Positions 1 through 13,420 of a stretch of DNA of 64,000 bases are shown here, piece after piece. The notes beneath the pieces are model-generated. The model did not search any database. It saw only the letters and a list, made by a program, of their open reading frames with translations, and was not told the DNA's origin. The stretch covers positions 1,909,192 through 1,973,191 of the forward strand of contig NC_040029.1 of assembly GCF_000972845.2 (NCBI RefSeq), in the 5' to 3' direction. The stretch comes from Larimichthys crocea. Lineage: Eukaryota > Chordata > Actinopteri > Sciaenidae. Within the stretch, counting starts at the first letter, position 1, and each line of letters opens with the position of its first letter. The translations under genes were made by a program, and so were the position numbers.

Positions 1-195
1 GGAAGAACTCATTCAATGCCAAAAGACGATATAAATAAACATTTACGGTACAAAATCTTTCTGTGTATCCGGTAAATATCTCATTTCTCAACCTGGCTTA
101 CAGTCCGGTGCGGCTTATATATGTAATTTTTTATCTATTTTTTAAAAGTTAGTGGGTGCGGCTTATATTCAGGTGTGCTCTATAGTCCGGTTTCT
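1..195. repeat. partial DNA-transposon remnant at the window edge
   Basis: Repeated GTCCGGTGCGGCTTATAT and TGCGGCTTATATTCAGGTG-type blocks with a final ATAGTCCGG are characteristic of a fish/vertebrate hAT-type terminal region. The element is cut by the window start, so ends and target duplication cannot be judged. Confidence 0.5.
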
Positions 196-244
196 TAATG
201 CTTGGAACTGCTTGGTAGGTTGAGACGAGGGGTATTCAGTTGCC

Positions 245-287
245 TCACCACTAGATGGCGGTAAATCCTACACACAGGTCCTTTTAA
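245..287. repeat. fragment of the same MITE family (right end)
   Basis: CACCACTAGATGGCGGTAAA followed by TCCTACACACAGGTCCTTTT matches the typical right end of the family seen at 56545-56651. Only the terminal part is recognisable. Confidence 0.5.
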
Positions 288-797
288 GTTAAAGTATTGT
301 AGGAAAGAAGACAGTTTGTGTGCATGAATCAGATCACAGGGTGACATTCTCAGGACATTCTGTGATCACAGAACACAAGGCCCAACATCAGGCACGACTA
401 CATACAGCAGTTAATTAGGATGCATTCATGTATTCATGCAGGAAGTCTCATTGAGATCAAGAGAGACCTGGGAACTAATTACAACCTCACAACAAGATGA
501 GTCAGTCACACAGTAATTATCACACACTGACGCATTCATTAAAACAAATACAAACATTCTGAAAAATGACTGGGGGTGAAGCTCGGTCACAGCAGAAAGT
601 GTAATTCAAAAGCAAGTTCATGAAATAAGAGTTTTTTTTTATTCTTCACTTCGTGTTCGTTCCAGTACTGAGGTGTTATAGTACTGGAAACCAGTCTGTC
701 CCAGTTCGGAGTCGGTTTGAGGAACTTTTAAAGCTGACTGTTGACCTGTGAGCTGGTGTCACGCTTGTTCAACTGCTAATGTTAAATATCTCTGCAG

Positions 798-882
798 ATT
801 CAAAAGCATGGACGCATAAATGAGAACACGGGCAGGCCGAGGGCAGCCCGACACCACTGACTTCTCCATAGAACTCACAGCG
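798..882 (+). other. candidate non-coding 5' exon (possibly b3galt1 leader)
   Basis: An 85-base stretch is bounded by a good acceptor (pyrimidines then CTGCAG, ending at 797) and a near-perfect donor, GTGAGT at 883. Two of the three forward frames close within about 25 bases and the third has a stop in the middle, so it would be untranslated leader. It is more GC-rich than its flanks. B3GALT1 orthologues have distant 5' UTR exons and this lies upstream on the same strand, so membership in b3galt1 is a reasonable but unproven guess. A chance pairing of splice-like sequences is the main alternative. Confidence 0.25.
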
Positions 883-2114
883 GTGAGTCAAAGCTTTCCG
901 AGTAATGAATTGAATGGCGCTGTGGTAAACGGTGTCCAGCAGTTTAAGGGTAACAGCGCGAGCATGCAGAATATCACCAATCCAGCGTCGGTTATATAAT
1001 GTTTTTATTGTTGTTTTGAAGGGAGGAAACAGTTCTGTTGTGCGGAAACATCAAAGCTTTGCATTCTTGTGAAATCCATAAATTTAGTCTCTTTGGAGTT
1101 CAGAACAATGCTGCAATAATTAAAAAGGTCTGGAAGTTGTCAAAAGCAAACATTGTAATCTGTAGAAGGCCTAGTTTACGGTCGCTCTGAAGCATACAGG
1201 ACGGGGTCATCGGCTGAAAATACTGTTATTTGTGCATGGAGTAAATATCAAGCTATTAGAAATGGTATTTGAAGCCATCAGCCATGAGCTGATTAATCGA
1301 GGTGGATATAAAGCCAGAGGGATTAGGCTTATTACTGAACTGCAAATATGTCTGTATTTATTTCAAGAAATGTTATTGAATGAATCATTTCTCATAGCAG
1401 AGCTAAAAACAATGTGAGCCGCACAGTATCATTTATGAAAAAGTTATTTTAAGAAATGTCTAAATCTCTTCAACATGCTCACATCCAAACTTCCCTGAAA
1501 TTATACAAATAAACTTTTTTTTAAATTTGTTTAAGCAAAAATGTTCAAACAAGTTATGTTATGTTGTGCTAAGCTAACTCCTTCATATGAGAGTGGTGTT
1601 GATCGTCTCCTCTCCAGGACTCCGGTCATGAAAGGCGGATTTCCCAAAATGCTCCGCTACATTTTCCAATTCAGTCTCATCTAATTATATTTCTAATTAT
1701 TCATTTAATTTTGATTCTGTCACATAGGAATAAAATCAAATGTTCTGCTTCCCTTTGGATCAAGAGTCCATCAAGCATGGAGCACAACCTTTATGACTCT
1801 CACCACGACTTCGCCTATTAATTCTGCAAATTACAATGAGCACTGTAGCAAATAGCAATTAGCCTAATTAAACTGATAGAAAGATGATCTGTAAACTCTT
1901 AACATTGACTGCGGGTGTTTTAATTAGTGATTTAATGAAAGCTACAATGCAGTAACACATGAAGCCCCGCAGTATTAAGTGTTAATGTATTCTACTTTTA
2001 AGTACATCTTAGAGCAAAGGCTTGTAGGGCATTTCATGACCGTTTAAAGGACCACTGCAAGGGTTTTACACATTTAGGCCAAATAACTACTATCTGTTTA
2101 CACGCTTTGTTAGT
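883..2114. other. non-coding stretch, nothing specific
   Basis: AT-rich sequence with short open frames only (the longest 61 codons) and no recognisable domain, RNA gene or complete repeat. Confidence 0.6.
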
Positions 2115-2520
2115 GCCAGTCATTCTATAGACTGTATATAACATGGACGTAGTATCCGTAATATCACCCACAGCTTTTGTGAAGCTCAGTTTGGAGGTTG
2201 TTGTCGCTGCCATCTTGGCAGACCTGCCGCCGCCATGAGAGGTAGATAATCGGTGGACCTGAGGCGCGCTGTAAAGGTGCCCACCTGTGATTTAAAGTGA
2301 CCACGATGTTGATTACACATAACCTATAAGCCTAAATATAATCTGAACAGGCGAGATGTATAAAAATCCAAACAGCTGATCTTCTGATTGGTGGCCGACA
2401 CGTTCTATCTCCGAGCCACAGCCGCCTTGATGCCATGATGATACCGTCTTGAAGTTCTGTGCCACCCACATTTACGACACACAGTGCACAGTCCTCTCAT
2501 CAATAGCGCCTCTCTAGATG
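2115..2520. repeat. probable teleost interspersed repeat
   Basis: Contains ATAGACTGTATATAACATGG, ACGTAGTATCCGTAATATCA and GTCGCTGCCATCTTGGCAG, which resemble a widespread fish repeat carrying the 'actgtatataa-atggacgtag ... cgccatcttgg' blocks. Ends and class cannot be defined here. Confidence 0.45.
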
Positions 2521-5500
2521 TTGACTGACTTATTAACAGGTCTCCCAGCCCTGGTCAACCAATGAGAATGCACATCTGAGTTGGATATACTTCCACTCTG
2601 AAGTCAGAAAAATCATCTCCATACAATACAACTGTGAGTACGACATGCACCACCAGGGAACCAGTGTGGATCTGTGTTTCCATAAGTGTGTATTCACTGT
2701 GATAGAGTACTTAAATGAACTGGCCACTGGAAGGTCGGACAAACTCATCTAAGAGGCACAGCTCCAATTGCATGAATTGTAAAAAGGTTGTCAGTAATTC
2801 AGGCTGTAAGCACGACTTTAATACGAGTCATTATGTAGTCGTTGTCAATGCTTTTACTTTACTGACTTCATTGATTCACCAAAACTGTTTTTATACTTTG
2901 AGTGTCCGAACATCTTCTAGCACAGGTTTAATCGTCTCACAAAGAATAGCCTCACTTATGCTTTTGGCTTTTTGGGACTCTTTATTTCATCAGAAGCCGA
3001 AAAAAAAAAATCAAATCAGCAGAAGTGCCTCATTGAGACGGTACCCGCCGAGTTCCACATTCACGCTGCCTCAGCACGGCCGCCGTTATGCAACCGAAGA
3101 CGTTTTAATACTGACAGCTCTCAGACATCCTCCTTTCAAGGACATAGACTGAAAAATGTATTTGTGGCAAGAGGGGGGGCAGTGAATAACTGTGTTTACA
3201 CTGTGAGTGGGTAGAGAGTTTGTTCTCACACAGTCCTCCTGACCTGAACACGTAAAGCTATATGCAAAAGGGTGACGAAACAGTCCACTCCAGCATAACA
3301 CTAACACTTTTTTTTCTCCAAGCACACACTTAATTGGTCTTATTAACAGCATGAAGCGGGTGCAGAGTTTGTTGTCACGGTAACTGATTTACTAAAACAC
3401 TTTACACAAGAGAAGCTTCAAAGAGACGCTTTAAATGGAAGTGTGATCGTAGAAAAAGTCTTTGTCCTCTCTGTGTACCGTGTGACACTTGCCTTCCTCG
3501 TCTTCACTCGGTTTATCACAACAAGATAAAGGTGTCACAGAGAAAAGTGCGCTGACCCGACAGCAGCACAGATGAAAAAGTTGGGGATGCTGGGAGACAA
3601 AATAGTTTGAAAGAACACTCAAAGAAACGGCCCTGAACTCCGGAAAGGTTCGTTTGACGGAATCTGTTTTCAGAAACGCAACAAAACCGCAGAAATCTTT
3701 CTTACTTCCTTTTGGCACAAACAACAAAACGAGTCTATTTTTCATCCGGCCACATCGTTTTTTATTATTAGCTTCTACACAGTTGAGAAGTTGATTTACT
3801 GCAGAGGTGAACTTTGAACAGTCGCACAGATTTGTCTCCATTAAAGTGAAATAAACAAACTTGTTCATTTGTTTGGTGGAACACCATGACAGCATCTAGT
3901 TTTCTAACAAAGACCAGAAAACAAGAGGAGTGTTTTACATTCTACTCAGTCTGGCTCGGGTAAACACGGCTGTTACTATACTCAAATATGTCTCAGTTCA
4001 TAGAATAATAACAATATTTGCAACTGAAACTACTTTTATCGAAAACATCCAGAAATCTGTGTTCACACGAGGTCCATGTTTTACAGTTTTCCTGTGTTTT
4101 ATTTGAAGCTGTAATATCCATAAGAAGATATATCTGTGGTTTTACGTACCTTAAACCATCTTAATATATAACACGAATGATCTAGTTAATTTGCCCACAG
4201 CAACCCACCACCCAGTTTGAGTTTGAGTTGACATGTTGAGTGTAAATGATGAGACATTACGGTGCTCTATATATCCAACAAGAAGAGAGACGAGAAGTCT
4301 AATCTGTGACGCTGTGAGGAGAAGCTCTGGTTTCATCTGTCACAGGGACACTCCACTGAAGCCCTGTCAACTGGCTGTTCTTCTTTCTTTTCTTTTTTTT
4401 TCCTCTTTCTAAACCCAAGTGATTTCTACAAGGAGCTAAATGATCCCGCTTTGAGGGAAGCCATTTTGTAGTTGGTCAAAGACTGGCTGGAAGATGAGAG
4501 GAAGGTGTCAGGGGGGGAGGGAAAAAAAAGTGGCAGCAAATGAAAAGAGAGATGAAGTTGAAAGCTTGTGCAACATTCTCTGCATTCTGCATGCGGCGAC
4601 GGCTCTCAGCGAGGCATGTTTTTGTTAATTTGTTGCCTAATGTGCTGCGATTTTATGACATCGTAATAATGTATAATTAAGCGCAAACTAAAATGTTTTT
4701 CCAACATCGTCGCCTCATCTTTTCCTTTTGATGTACTGGAGAAGAGATGTTGGAAGAACAGAACAAGCTGTATATTAAAATGTAGTCCGTGTACACACAC
4801 ACACACACAGTCATCTTTGACGGGGGGGGGTTAGTATCTCAGCGTCCAGCTCAGATCGATTCATCCCAGAGGAAAGTCAGCCAGTCCGGTGGCTAATCAC
4901 ACAGATGGATCTCCAGTCTGACAGCCGTCATAAGCAGTGAGGCCACTACTGGATCACTTTCTGTCATCACTGACACACTCTGACGCAAACACACACACAT
5001 ATTTCTGTCAGGGACTGTGTGGATGCACGTTCTTTTATTTGTTCTGAAGAGTGCGTAGTGTAAAAATACAAACTGCAAGGGGTCATCAACAAAGACGGCT
5101 GTTGTGTCCCGTTATTTTCCATCTCCGTAGCAAACCCGAACAATGTGTAGATCATTATTTGTGAGGGACACTTTCTGTGTCTATTTGCATCCGCCCACAG
5201 CAGCTCTTACCTTATATCACCCCATATCATCTTCAGAAATACAGGTTATCTCATGGGCTGTCAGTGCAAGGTTCTGCAGCTTAAGTAGAGCACGATTTAA
5301 TAATCAGTCGCAGCACAGACAGTCTTAGCACATTAATATATCTGCTGCTGCCGTTTCCCGGTATCAGCTTGACGTCTGCAGACAGCTGGCTACCTAACGG
5401 AGACAGAGGTAGAATCCAGAGCGGCCGACGAAGCCAGCTGTCATCTACGTGGATTTTTGGCTTGGAATAAATGACTTCTGTCTGTTTTAATAACTCAACT

Positions 5501-8299
5501 CAGTCAAATCGGTTTGATGTATAATGGGGGTGCTTGTTTTGTGTTATCATTGAAGGCGTCAGACTTGCTGGAGAATGATAGTTGATTTTTGAGGTTGTCA
5601 CATACTTAAAGCTTTAGGTGATGATATATCGGAAACACAGTGGATCGGTGCAAGCCAAGCAACACAACAAGTGTCGAATATCTTTGAGCCACCAGGCCAA
5701 AGTGTTAGTATTTCATGATGTGTTATTTCAGGCTACATATTTTAGTGTTGAGCTGCAATAGAAACCACTAACTTGCAGTGTATCGCATCAAGGCGGCAAA
5801 CTTTAGGCTTTAAAGCGATGATGTGTGATGTCACAGTAGGTTCACACTTGGTTCCCCATACGCCTCAATTCCACTAGTTCAGCCTCCAACCGGCTCAGCT
5901 GCTGCACTGAATGGAACGAAACCTTTAATTAGTCAGTTAGATTGTGACAGACAGTCAAACATCTGATCTCAAATCATTTTATTTTAAGACTCGACTTGAG
6001 TCATTCTTGCTTTTAGCATTTGTTGTCATGTTTGCTATGGATGTATGAGAGGTCCAACGCAGATATTAAGGACGTTGGTGGTGGCCCTCTGCATAGCAGT
6101 CATTTTTGTGCAGCCCCTCAGCGTGCCTGTGATTACTCTAATCTACTAGATCCACTCCCCTGAAGCTTAAAGCTCTTCACCGCATGTCTTCCTAAACCTA
6201 ATTAGAGAAATACTTTAAAGCGGTGTTAAGTCATCTAATGGGTGTTTTATTTACAAGGTTTGAAAGTTGAAGCCTCAGCACTTGGCAGGATAATCGTCGA
6301 GTCACTGGTATTGATCAACAACCCTATTAAACCCACTGCAGATATATTATGGTCATTCTGCGCTATGGGACAGTGAAAATGATACTTAGGAGGTTTAGGC
6401 TGTTCCCATTTCTCTGCCTCGTCTCTGCACTCTCTCTGTCTGTCTGTCTTTGCCTTCCGCTCTGTAACAATCGCTCCTCTGTCAAAGCTCGGCCTGGAGG
6501 TGAAAATGTGTGAAAGCTCTCATTAATTTGGCAGTCAGAGATCCAGACATTCAGCTGGAAGTACGCTCAGCCAGTATCCACACCAGTTAACCTTGTCCAG
6601 ATCTCGGCGGAAAACTTAAAATATTCATCTTTCTGACGCTTGAGGAGATGCATATCATTTTTTCTCGGCGTTTCCGCCCCGTACAAAGGCACACACATGA
6701 TTTGGACTTTCAGTGATGCAATCACCATGGCAACGCCATCACTCATACACGGGAACAAACATACACACCCACGCTCTGGTACTCCCACTTCTCCCTCGAT
6801 ACTTAAACACACTTCCATGTGTGTATCCATACACACACATTACACACACGCACAATCCATCTGATCTCATGGCGTCTCCTTCATCACAAACAAAGGCACA
6901 GTTTAAGGTTAATAGCACTTCTTTGAATATCCAATCCTGATGTGTCTGCCAGAGGTGGAAAGTTTCAAGAATTGCAGTCTGTGTGTGCTGATAGGGTATG
7001 TGTGTGTTTTTTAAATCAAACTGCGTCTGACACGCTGACAGAACAATGAAAACTAAACTCTGAAACTCCACTAAAGGTACGCACACACTGCCCTCACACA
7101 CTCTTATACTGTATATGGTGCACAGACGGAAATAAAATGGACTCATGGACGTGCTTCCTCCTGCGTGTCACCTCTGTGAAGCTGAAGCTTAGCGGGGCTG
7201 ACAGGTGGAATCATTTATTTACCGAGGGCATACTGAGCAGCGCGGCCTCTGACCGGACCTCGTGCTGACTGGAGATACCGGCCTCACCTCCGACGGCCCC
7301 GAGGCAGCTGTGGGCAGCCAGACCGTGGGTTATCACGCCATCCGCACACACACACACACACACACACGCATCCTGCTGTGATGTCTGCTGGATAGTGAAG
7401 TTTATGCATGTGTGCGAACAAAGGAGCGTGTCCATTAATATTTATCTAGCTCCCTTGACTTCCACTGGCTGCAGTTTGTCTGGATCATTATTATTATGAA
7501 TATTAGCTCACATTTCTGCAGATTTGCCTTTTCAATGTACATATTGGTGTTTAATACCAACAGGACTTACTATAAAGTCATTAAATGTGGTTGCCAAGGA
7601 TTTGTGAAGAGTACATTGTCAAGGATTTCCAAAAGTAGCAGGAAGATAAATTCAGTTAGAGTGAAAGAGGAGGGAAAAAAAGCATTTTATTTCAAAGTGA
7701 AAAGAGAAGTCTGTCTTTCTAATGAAAATCTAATTATCACCCGTTCAACTCCAATTTATGGCTGCCAAGATGAGACGTTTAGATTCACACGCTCACATTT
7801 AACAAGTCTGTCAGGATTGATAAAAGACATGTTTCTGTCAGAGACGTGAGGAGACGCACAGCTGTGAAATCCTGTAATCACCCTGTTAAATGTAACACAC
7901 ACGCAGCATGTCACGTACTAAACAAAAACTCCACTTTCTGCGTTAGCTCGGACTCTCTCAGCGAACCTTTGATCTAATTGAATCTGCCCTCGGTTTATTA
8001 GCAGAGAGGACGGTGCTGAACGTCACAGACAGACTGCTGCAGATCATTCGGCTGTTTTCTGTCACCGTGCTCTCTGAAAGTCAGTGTGTCCTCGTCCAAA
8101 GATGATTTGTGAGGAGAAAGATCCGTCTGTAACGCTGCTGCTGCGTGACGAGGGTTATTTTCTACATCGAATGATTTTTGATCAATAGATGGATTGTTAA
8201 GTCTTGAACATGTCATAAATTAGTACAAAATCCCACATTGAAACACCGAAGGCCTAAAGTTTACTGCCATGTACAGTAACGAAGAAGGAAACTCAAATC
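2521..8299. other. non-coding stretch with CA microsatellites
   Basis: No gene recognised on either strand. Frames of up to 154 codons (3431-3895, - strand) show no homology, start context or splice pattern I can support. CA/GT runs occur at about 4795-4810, 6825-6850 and 7345-7369, and a (CTGT)n-like run near 6430-6450. Confidence 0.55.
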
Positions 8300-8640
8300 A
8301 GACTTTATTCATTTATAGTTATAGTTGCAAGTGCTTCACAGAACAAATAAAAACCAGATGGACAACAATGAATTGAATCTCACAAATTAGTGCAAGGCCG
8401 TTCACTAATTAAAAAACTAATGAAAATCTTAAAATGAATTGAGCACTGCAAAGATTTTAAAATGGACGTTTGTCTGGAGTTCTAGGCGGCCTAGGTTTTA
8501 GGAGTGGTCAGACTTGATATTTCTCAGACGACAAAACATTTTGTTGACATTTCCTTTGTGAGCCTCAAAACTGAGGTCCGAATCTAGAGTGACCGAAGAC
8601 GCTCAGACAGGTGGTCTCTCTCTGCGCTTTAACCCTAACC
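8300..8640. repeat. teleost interspersed repeat fragment ('TTTATT...AGTGCTT-CACA' family)
   Basis: Starts with ACTTTATTCATTTATAG and CAAGTGCTTCACAGAACAAA and continues with GACTTGATATTTCTCAGACG and TGAGCCTCAAAACTGAGGTC, blocks that recur in fish genomes in the same order. Other fragments of this kind are at 12345-12670, 61449-61960 and 63105-63500. Class not assigned. Confidence 0.5.
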
Positions 8641-9009
8641 CAGGACAATGTTGAACATGAACATGATATCAATATTTTAGGTGTCTTGGCGATTGGAATA
8701 AATCAACAGAAGTCGCTAAAGAGAAAGTTAAGTAAGGCACAGCTGTTCCTTCAATATGTCAGACACCTGTATGTTTGATCATTCTATGAAAACTGTTAGC
8801 AGACACCGTAAGCACAGCAGCGTTACCATATTTCTAATAAAGAAACGTATCTATACTCAGCTGTACATGGATTAGCTTAGACAGTCTCTCCTGTCCGTAT
8901 GGGACACAGTACATGTATGTTTGCATGTTGCAGGTAAATCAGTCGAGCCTCGAGCGTCCTCAGTGAGCAGCTTTTTACATTTTTATGCACTGGAATAACA
9001 AATGATAAA

Positions 9010-9101
9010 GTGAACTCTAAGCTGTGTTTGCACTTGGAGTTAAATCTGGGCACAGGTGAACTCTAAGCTGTGTTTGCACTTGGAGTTAAATCTGGGCACA
9101 G
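9010..9101 (+). repeat. perfect tandem duplication of a 46-bp unit
   Basis: Unit 9010-9055 is followed directly by an identical copy at 9056-9101. No intervening bases and no mismatch were seen, which points to a recent duplication, next to the GT-microsatellite cluster. Confidence 0.9.
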
Positions 9102-9129
9102 TGTAGAAGACGGTGCAGCTCTGGGGACG

Positions 9130-9134
<5 letters not shown>

Positions 9135-9209
<75 letters not shown>

Positions 9210-9298
9210 CCCAGTGCCCCTCAGTAGGAGGAGTGTTATTTACCGGAAGGAGTGCTGAAGCTGCATGTCCTCAGCCATGCTGCCATCAGCAGCGGCAG

Positions 9299-9349
<51 letters not shown>

Positions 9350-9354
9350 GTTTT

Positions 9355-9386
<32 letters not shown>

Positions 9387-9523
9387 GGGACAGGCTAGGA
9401 GACGAGGTAATTACCACAGGACCCTTCATCTGGCATCCGCTCAGCACTCGGGGGTTCAACAGAGCAACTAACAACAGTTCAGAGTGAAGACACTAAGCAG
9501 GTGTGTGTGTGTGTGTGTGTGTG
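9135..9523. repeat. cluster of four (GT)n microsatellites
   Basis: Runs at about 9135-9208 (some 37 repeats), 9300-9343, 9359-9386 and 9501-9523. Alternating purine-pyrimidine runs of this length can adopt Z-DNA. Long artefactual open frames of Cys-Val repeats arise from them and are not genes. Confidence 0.95.
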
Positions 9524-10342
9524 CACGTCTGCCTGGAAAAAAAAAAAATTAAACCTGAGAGACAATGGAGGACACCTGCACCTGAGCATGTAAGATAAAA
9601 AATCCTGAGTGTGTTCCCGCGCATCGTCTGCATCATGTGCGTCCTCCCCGCAGCATCGCCCGTGTTATCTAGACAGCCGCAGTTGTCGGCGCCCTGCAGG
9701 ATAATGGGATGTGTTCAGCCTGTTCCACACTCTGCCCGTCTGCCAGCACCGAGATGGTGTTCCCCGATAACTCCTCGCCCCCCGATAGAGGCTGGAGCTC
9801 TGCGGCAGGGGTGAAGCACGGCGGAGGAATACTGCCACTGTGCAGCAACACTTGCACATATGTCTGGACGAGCTCTGGTCCTCTGTCTCCATCAGCTCCA
9901 GGTGTTTTGCTAGGTAAATTAGTTAATGTGAAGAATGTGTAATTATCTGCTGAGCATATGGCTCTTTAATGCCGCAGAGCCACGCCGCTATCGCTCATCC
10001 GCTGAGCCGAGGGTGCCAAGGAGTCAATGGGTGTCACACGGGGTCACGGGAGATTTGTGTACGTTCACCTCTAGTGTTTCCCTACATCAATACATACTGT
10101 GCTGTAGGTACGTGTCTGTGTTTGTAATTTGATGAAGGAAAAATTATTTTTTTAAATTGGCAGGAGCTTCTTGCTCTGAAAACACTGTCCACTGTCCTAT
10201 TCTACTAGAAGTGATGTAGCCAGCAGCAGTGTTATCATCAAGACCACCAAAACCAAGACTAAGACCAGACTGTATGAAGGCAAAGACAAGGCCAAGACTT
10301 TAAGGGTTGAGACCAAGACCAGACACTGTGTGTCCTTCTTAC

Positions 10343-10505
10343 AGTGGCCTTGTGGCCGCATATTTGCTCATCTGGCCCTTTTATGTATTGAGGGTTTAAG
10401 ATAAATGCTGCCTTGTAGCTGGCAGTGAGGTGCCTTTGTGGCCATTTATTTTCCCATCTCTCTCTTTGGTTTTATGTTTTTGGTGGTTTTGAGATAAATG
10501 CTGTC
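10343..10505 (+). repeat. degenerate two-copy tandem repeat, period about 90 bp
   Basis: GTGGCCTTGTGGCC...GATAAATGCTG at 10343-10410 is followed by GTGCCTTTGTGGCC...GATAAATGCTG at 10429-10503 with a similar middle (a TTTTATGT block in each). Upstream 10230-10325 is a degenerate GACCAAGACCA-type simple repeat. Confidence 0.55.
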
Positions 10506-12344
10506 ACCTTCATACAAAAGAGACACAGTATTACATGTTTCTGTACCAACATTCACTGCTCCACTTCACACAGTTTTCACTGTGTTTTATTTCTCTGGTA
10601 GACTGAAGTTCACAGAGAAACTGAATGGCTGCAATCCTGTAAGGGCAGGTGAGTTGTTGTTTTTTTTTTTTGCAATTAGATGAACAAATCGTTGAAGCAA
10701 CACACTGCAGTACAGTTCCCACTCATTTTGGGGAGATAATGCCCCAAATCATAATTCATTATCCTCAAAGTAAAGAGGATGGTGTACTTAAAAGTGATCT
10801 AATTTTATCAACCAAGTGCAGAAATTACCCAGAGAACGGAACATCACTTATCTCAATTTTTGTGCTATCCATCAACAGCTAGAGTGGCACTTTTTTTTTT
10901 TTTTTTTCAACCGGTGGTTGGTTGCCTCATTTTAGGGGAGAAACACTTCATATGAAAAGCATAATTATGCATGCAGTTCACATCACTGAGTGTCTGGTAG
11001 ACTGGGACATTTTTGTCCCGCTGCCATATAGAGGGGGCATGATGAGTGAGAAAGGTGATCACTCAGAATGACAATGTTTGTGTTGATCTGAATATTTCCA
11101 GCTGCCTGTCTATCTTTCTGTCTATCACTCCCTTGTTATTACCTTTGGTGTGGTTTAGATGTGGTCCATGTGATTGAAGTCCTTGTCCTTGGGATATTAT
11201 ACTCACAATATAGAACTCTGATTCATTGCACTGCTGATAGACGTAACCAAAGGAAAATGAAATTACACAGAACCACCCACAGAGACCCAGCAGAGCCCGA
11301 TCAATAGCACAGAATTTACAAGCTCATCAGAGACTGCTGCTACTGCTTTTAGTGTTGAAGACGCTTGTAGACACTTAAACAGGTTTAAGGTCAACGTTCG
11401 AGTGACAAGGAGAGAGCAGAGGAAGACGGGAAGGGGGCGTGAAGAGGAGAGAGAAAGTGCTTAAATGAAAACAGTCAAGTGAGGAGAGGTTTTTAGAGGC
11501 TGCGGCTACATGAGGTGTCTACACTTCCGCTGCAGGCTGCTGCTGCTGTTATCGATCGCCTCCTCGGTTTGTTTTTCCGTCTCGCACAAAGCTTCCTCTG
11601 CATCTGTTGAGGCTCAAGTGTTGAGACGCTTGATTTACAGGTTATCTGACTGAACATAAAATCTTTACAAGAAACGATTATAAGATTGACAATCAACTTC
11701 TCACCTTGAATGATCACAAAGGTGGGTTAAGATAAAGAAATTAAATCCTGCTGTCAGGTACAGGAAACAAGACCTGAGTTTTTGAAGTGAACAGTAGTGG
11801 GCGAGACTCAGAACAGATCTTTAGCTGTCTTGTCTCTGTAGTATAAGCAGCTAACTTATGATGCTGCTGATTCAGCTTTAAACCTCATATTATGTTCGAG
11901 TTGATTTGTGTTGATGGCGACCAGTGGGGCTGATGGACATGCTTTATTGCATGTGGAAAATGACTTGCTATGAACAGCAGTCCCAAGAGAAGGTGCCAGT
12001 TCCAAAAGACTGATATTATTTTTCTCCCCCTGCTGTTTTCCCTCATTTCATTTTGTGGTCGATTTCATAACTTATAAAAGCAGGCAGGTTGTCTGGTTGA
12101 GGCCTTGCCAGTAACACAGATACTTAAACACCCCCGCATGTGCTAGGGGTGGTCTGCTTAAATCAAAGCAAATGGACTATATTATTTGATCGTTAGGCCC
12201 TTGTGATGAATTTAAACATAAAGTCTTGTAGGATTTATTACCTTATGAACTGCCAGACTGCTTTAATTGCAGAGGTACATCATTTTTTGTGTTGTGTTGT
12301 GTGCTTTGCAGGCCATCAAGCCTTCACTATGTTGCACAGTTTAC
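10506..12344. other. non-coding stretch, nothing specific
   Basis: Contains poly-T runs near 10660 and 10891 and only short chance frames. No gene, RNA or clear repeat recognised. Confidence 0.55.
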
Positions 12345-12670
12345 ACATGGTGACAATTCAAAGTGCTTTATAGCATAAGATAAACAAGACAGGATAAGAA
12401 CAAAGAAAGATTTTAATGAGATCAATACACAGCAGGCTTCAAGTTTAAATTTGGACATGGTTAACAGTGTTAAATGAAGCTGTCCTGTGTCCAGAAAAAG
12501 ACCTATGTATGTGTTCTCAGGGGAAACCATGTAAGAAATCTTACCAGGTCATAGCCCAGTAAGTGATTTTTAGACCAGTAGCCATATTTTAAAATCATTT
12601 CTCTGACACGAGATCCTGTTTGGACTTTGGAAGGGGGCCAAGTAGTGATCCTTGTGGTGCTCCACAGGTC
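12345..12670. repeat. interspersed repeat fragment, same group as 8300-8640
   Basis: TTCAAAGTGCTTTATAGCAT near the start and GATCCTTGTGGTGCTCCACA near the end are typical of this fish repeat group. Possibly extends to about 13010. Confidence 0.45.
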
Positions 12671-13109
12671 AGGCTGAAGCTAACTGCAATATAAAGAAAT
12701 ACTCCTGTCTTGCAAGTAGGACCTAAAGCGGGTCATGACAGCACTCGAGAGCCCAAAGGTTGTGTTCAACTCTTAAAAACAACAGTGAAATCGAAGATGT
12801 GTTCATTCGGATGTTACTCAGGACCATAATAACAGTTTACTACAATAATGCAGGACAATTTGTCAAAACAGTTCAAGTTAATTTAGGTGTTGGTAGACCT
12901 TTTCTCAATGACTCTAACGGGTAAATTTGAGTGTGCAGTTGTTGAGCACAGATGAATCTCAAACACTCTTTTTTAGAAGGGCTTGCCGCTTTTAGGGCTT
13001 TTGGAAAAGTGCCTGTTTGCTGGGATGCATTTACTATTTGTTTTTGCCATCCTGCTGTTGAAATGGCTAGTTGTGATGGGATTGTTGCAGCAGGTAGATG
13101 GGCTTAGAA

Positions 13110-13420
13110 AGGACTAAATCATAGTACTAGCAGTGTGTAAAATGTCCACACACTGCCAGAATCCTGCAGCAGAACAGCAGGGAGCAAGAAAAGCTTCATA
13201 ATGTAACTTTTCACAGTCATTTTGTCGCCCATCCTCTTGAGCAAGGCACTTTGCATCTGAACTGCTCCACTGCAGATGCTTCGTTTCTGGAAAACGGGTG
13301 CTTGTACTGAGAACACCAATGCAGCTCTCAGGTGTGTGAGTGTGTGTGTGAATGTGAGGCAGGCCACGGCTTGAAGTGTGTGCTCAGCAAAACTGCGCCC
13401 TGGATAATGTGAAAATGTAA
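13110..13420. repeat. probable SINE/LINE-tail type repeat
   Basis: Contains CATCCTCTTGAGCAAGGCAC, GAACTGCTCCACTGCAG, and CAGGTGTGTGAGTGTGTGTG in the order seen in many teleost SINE copies. Head, tail and target duplication could not be defined. Confidence 0.4.

Noticed and set aside
2715..3895. Frames of 145 (+) and 154 (-) codons
   Set aside because: No domain, no conserved motif, no splice context, and a poly-A run inside the first; typical chance frames.
9070..9487. Cys-Val and Thr-His repeat frames of up to 124 codons
   Set aside because: They are translations of GT/CA microsatellites, open in several frames on both strands.
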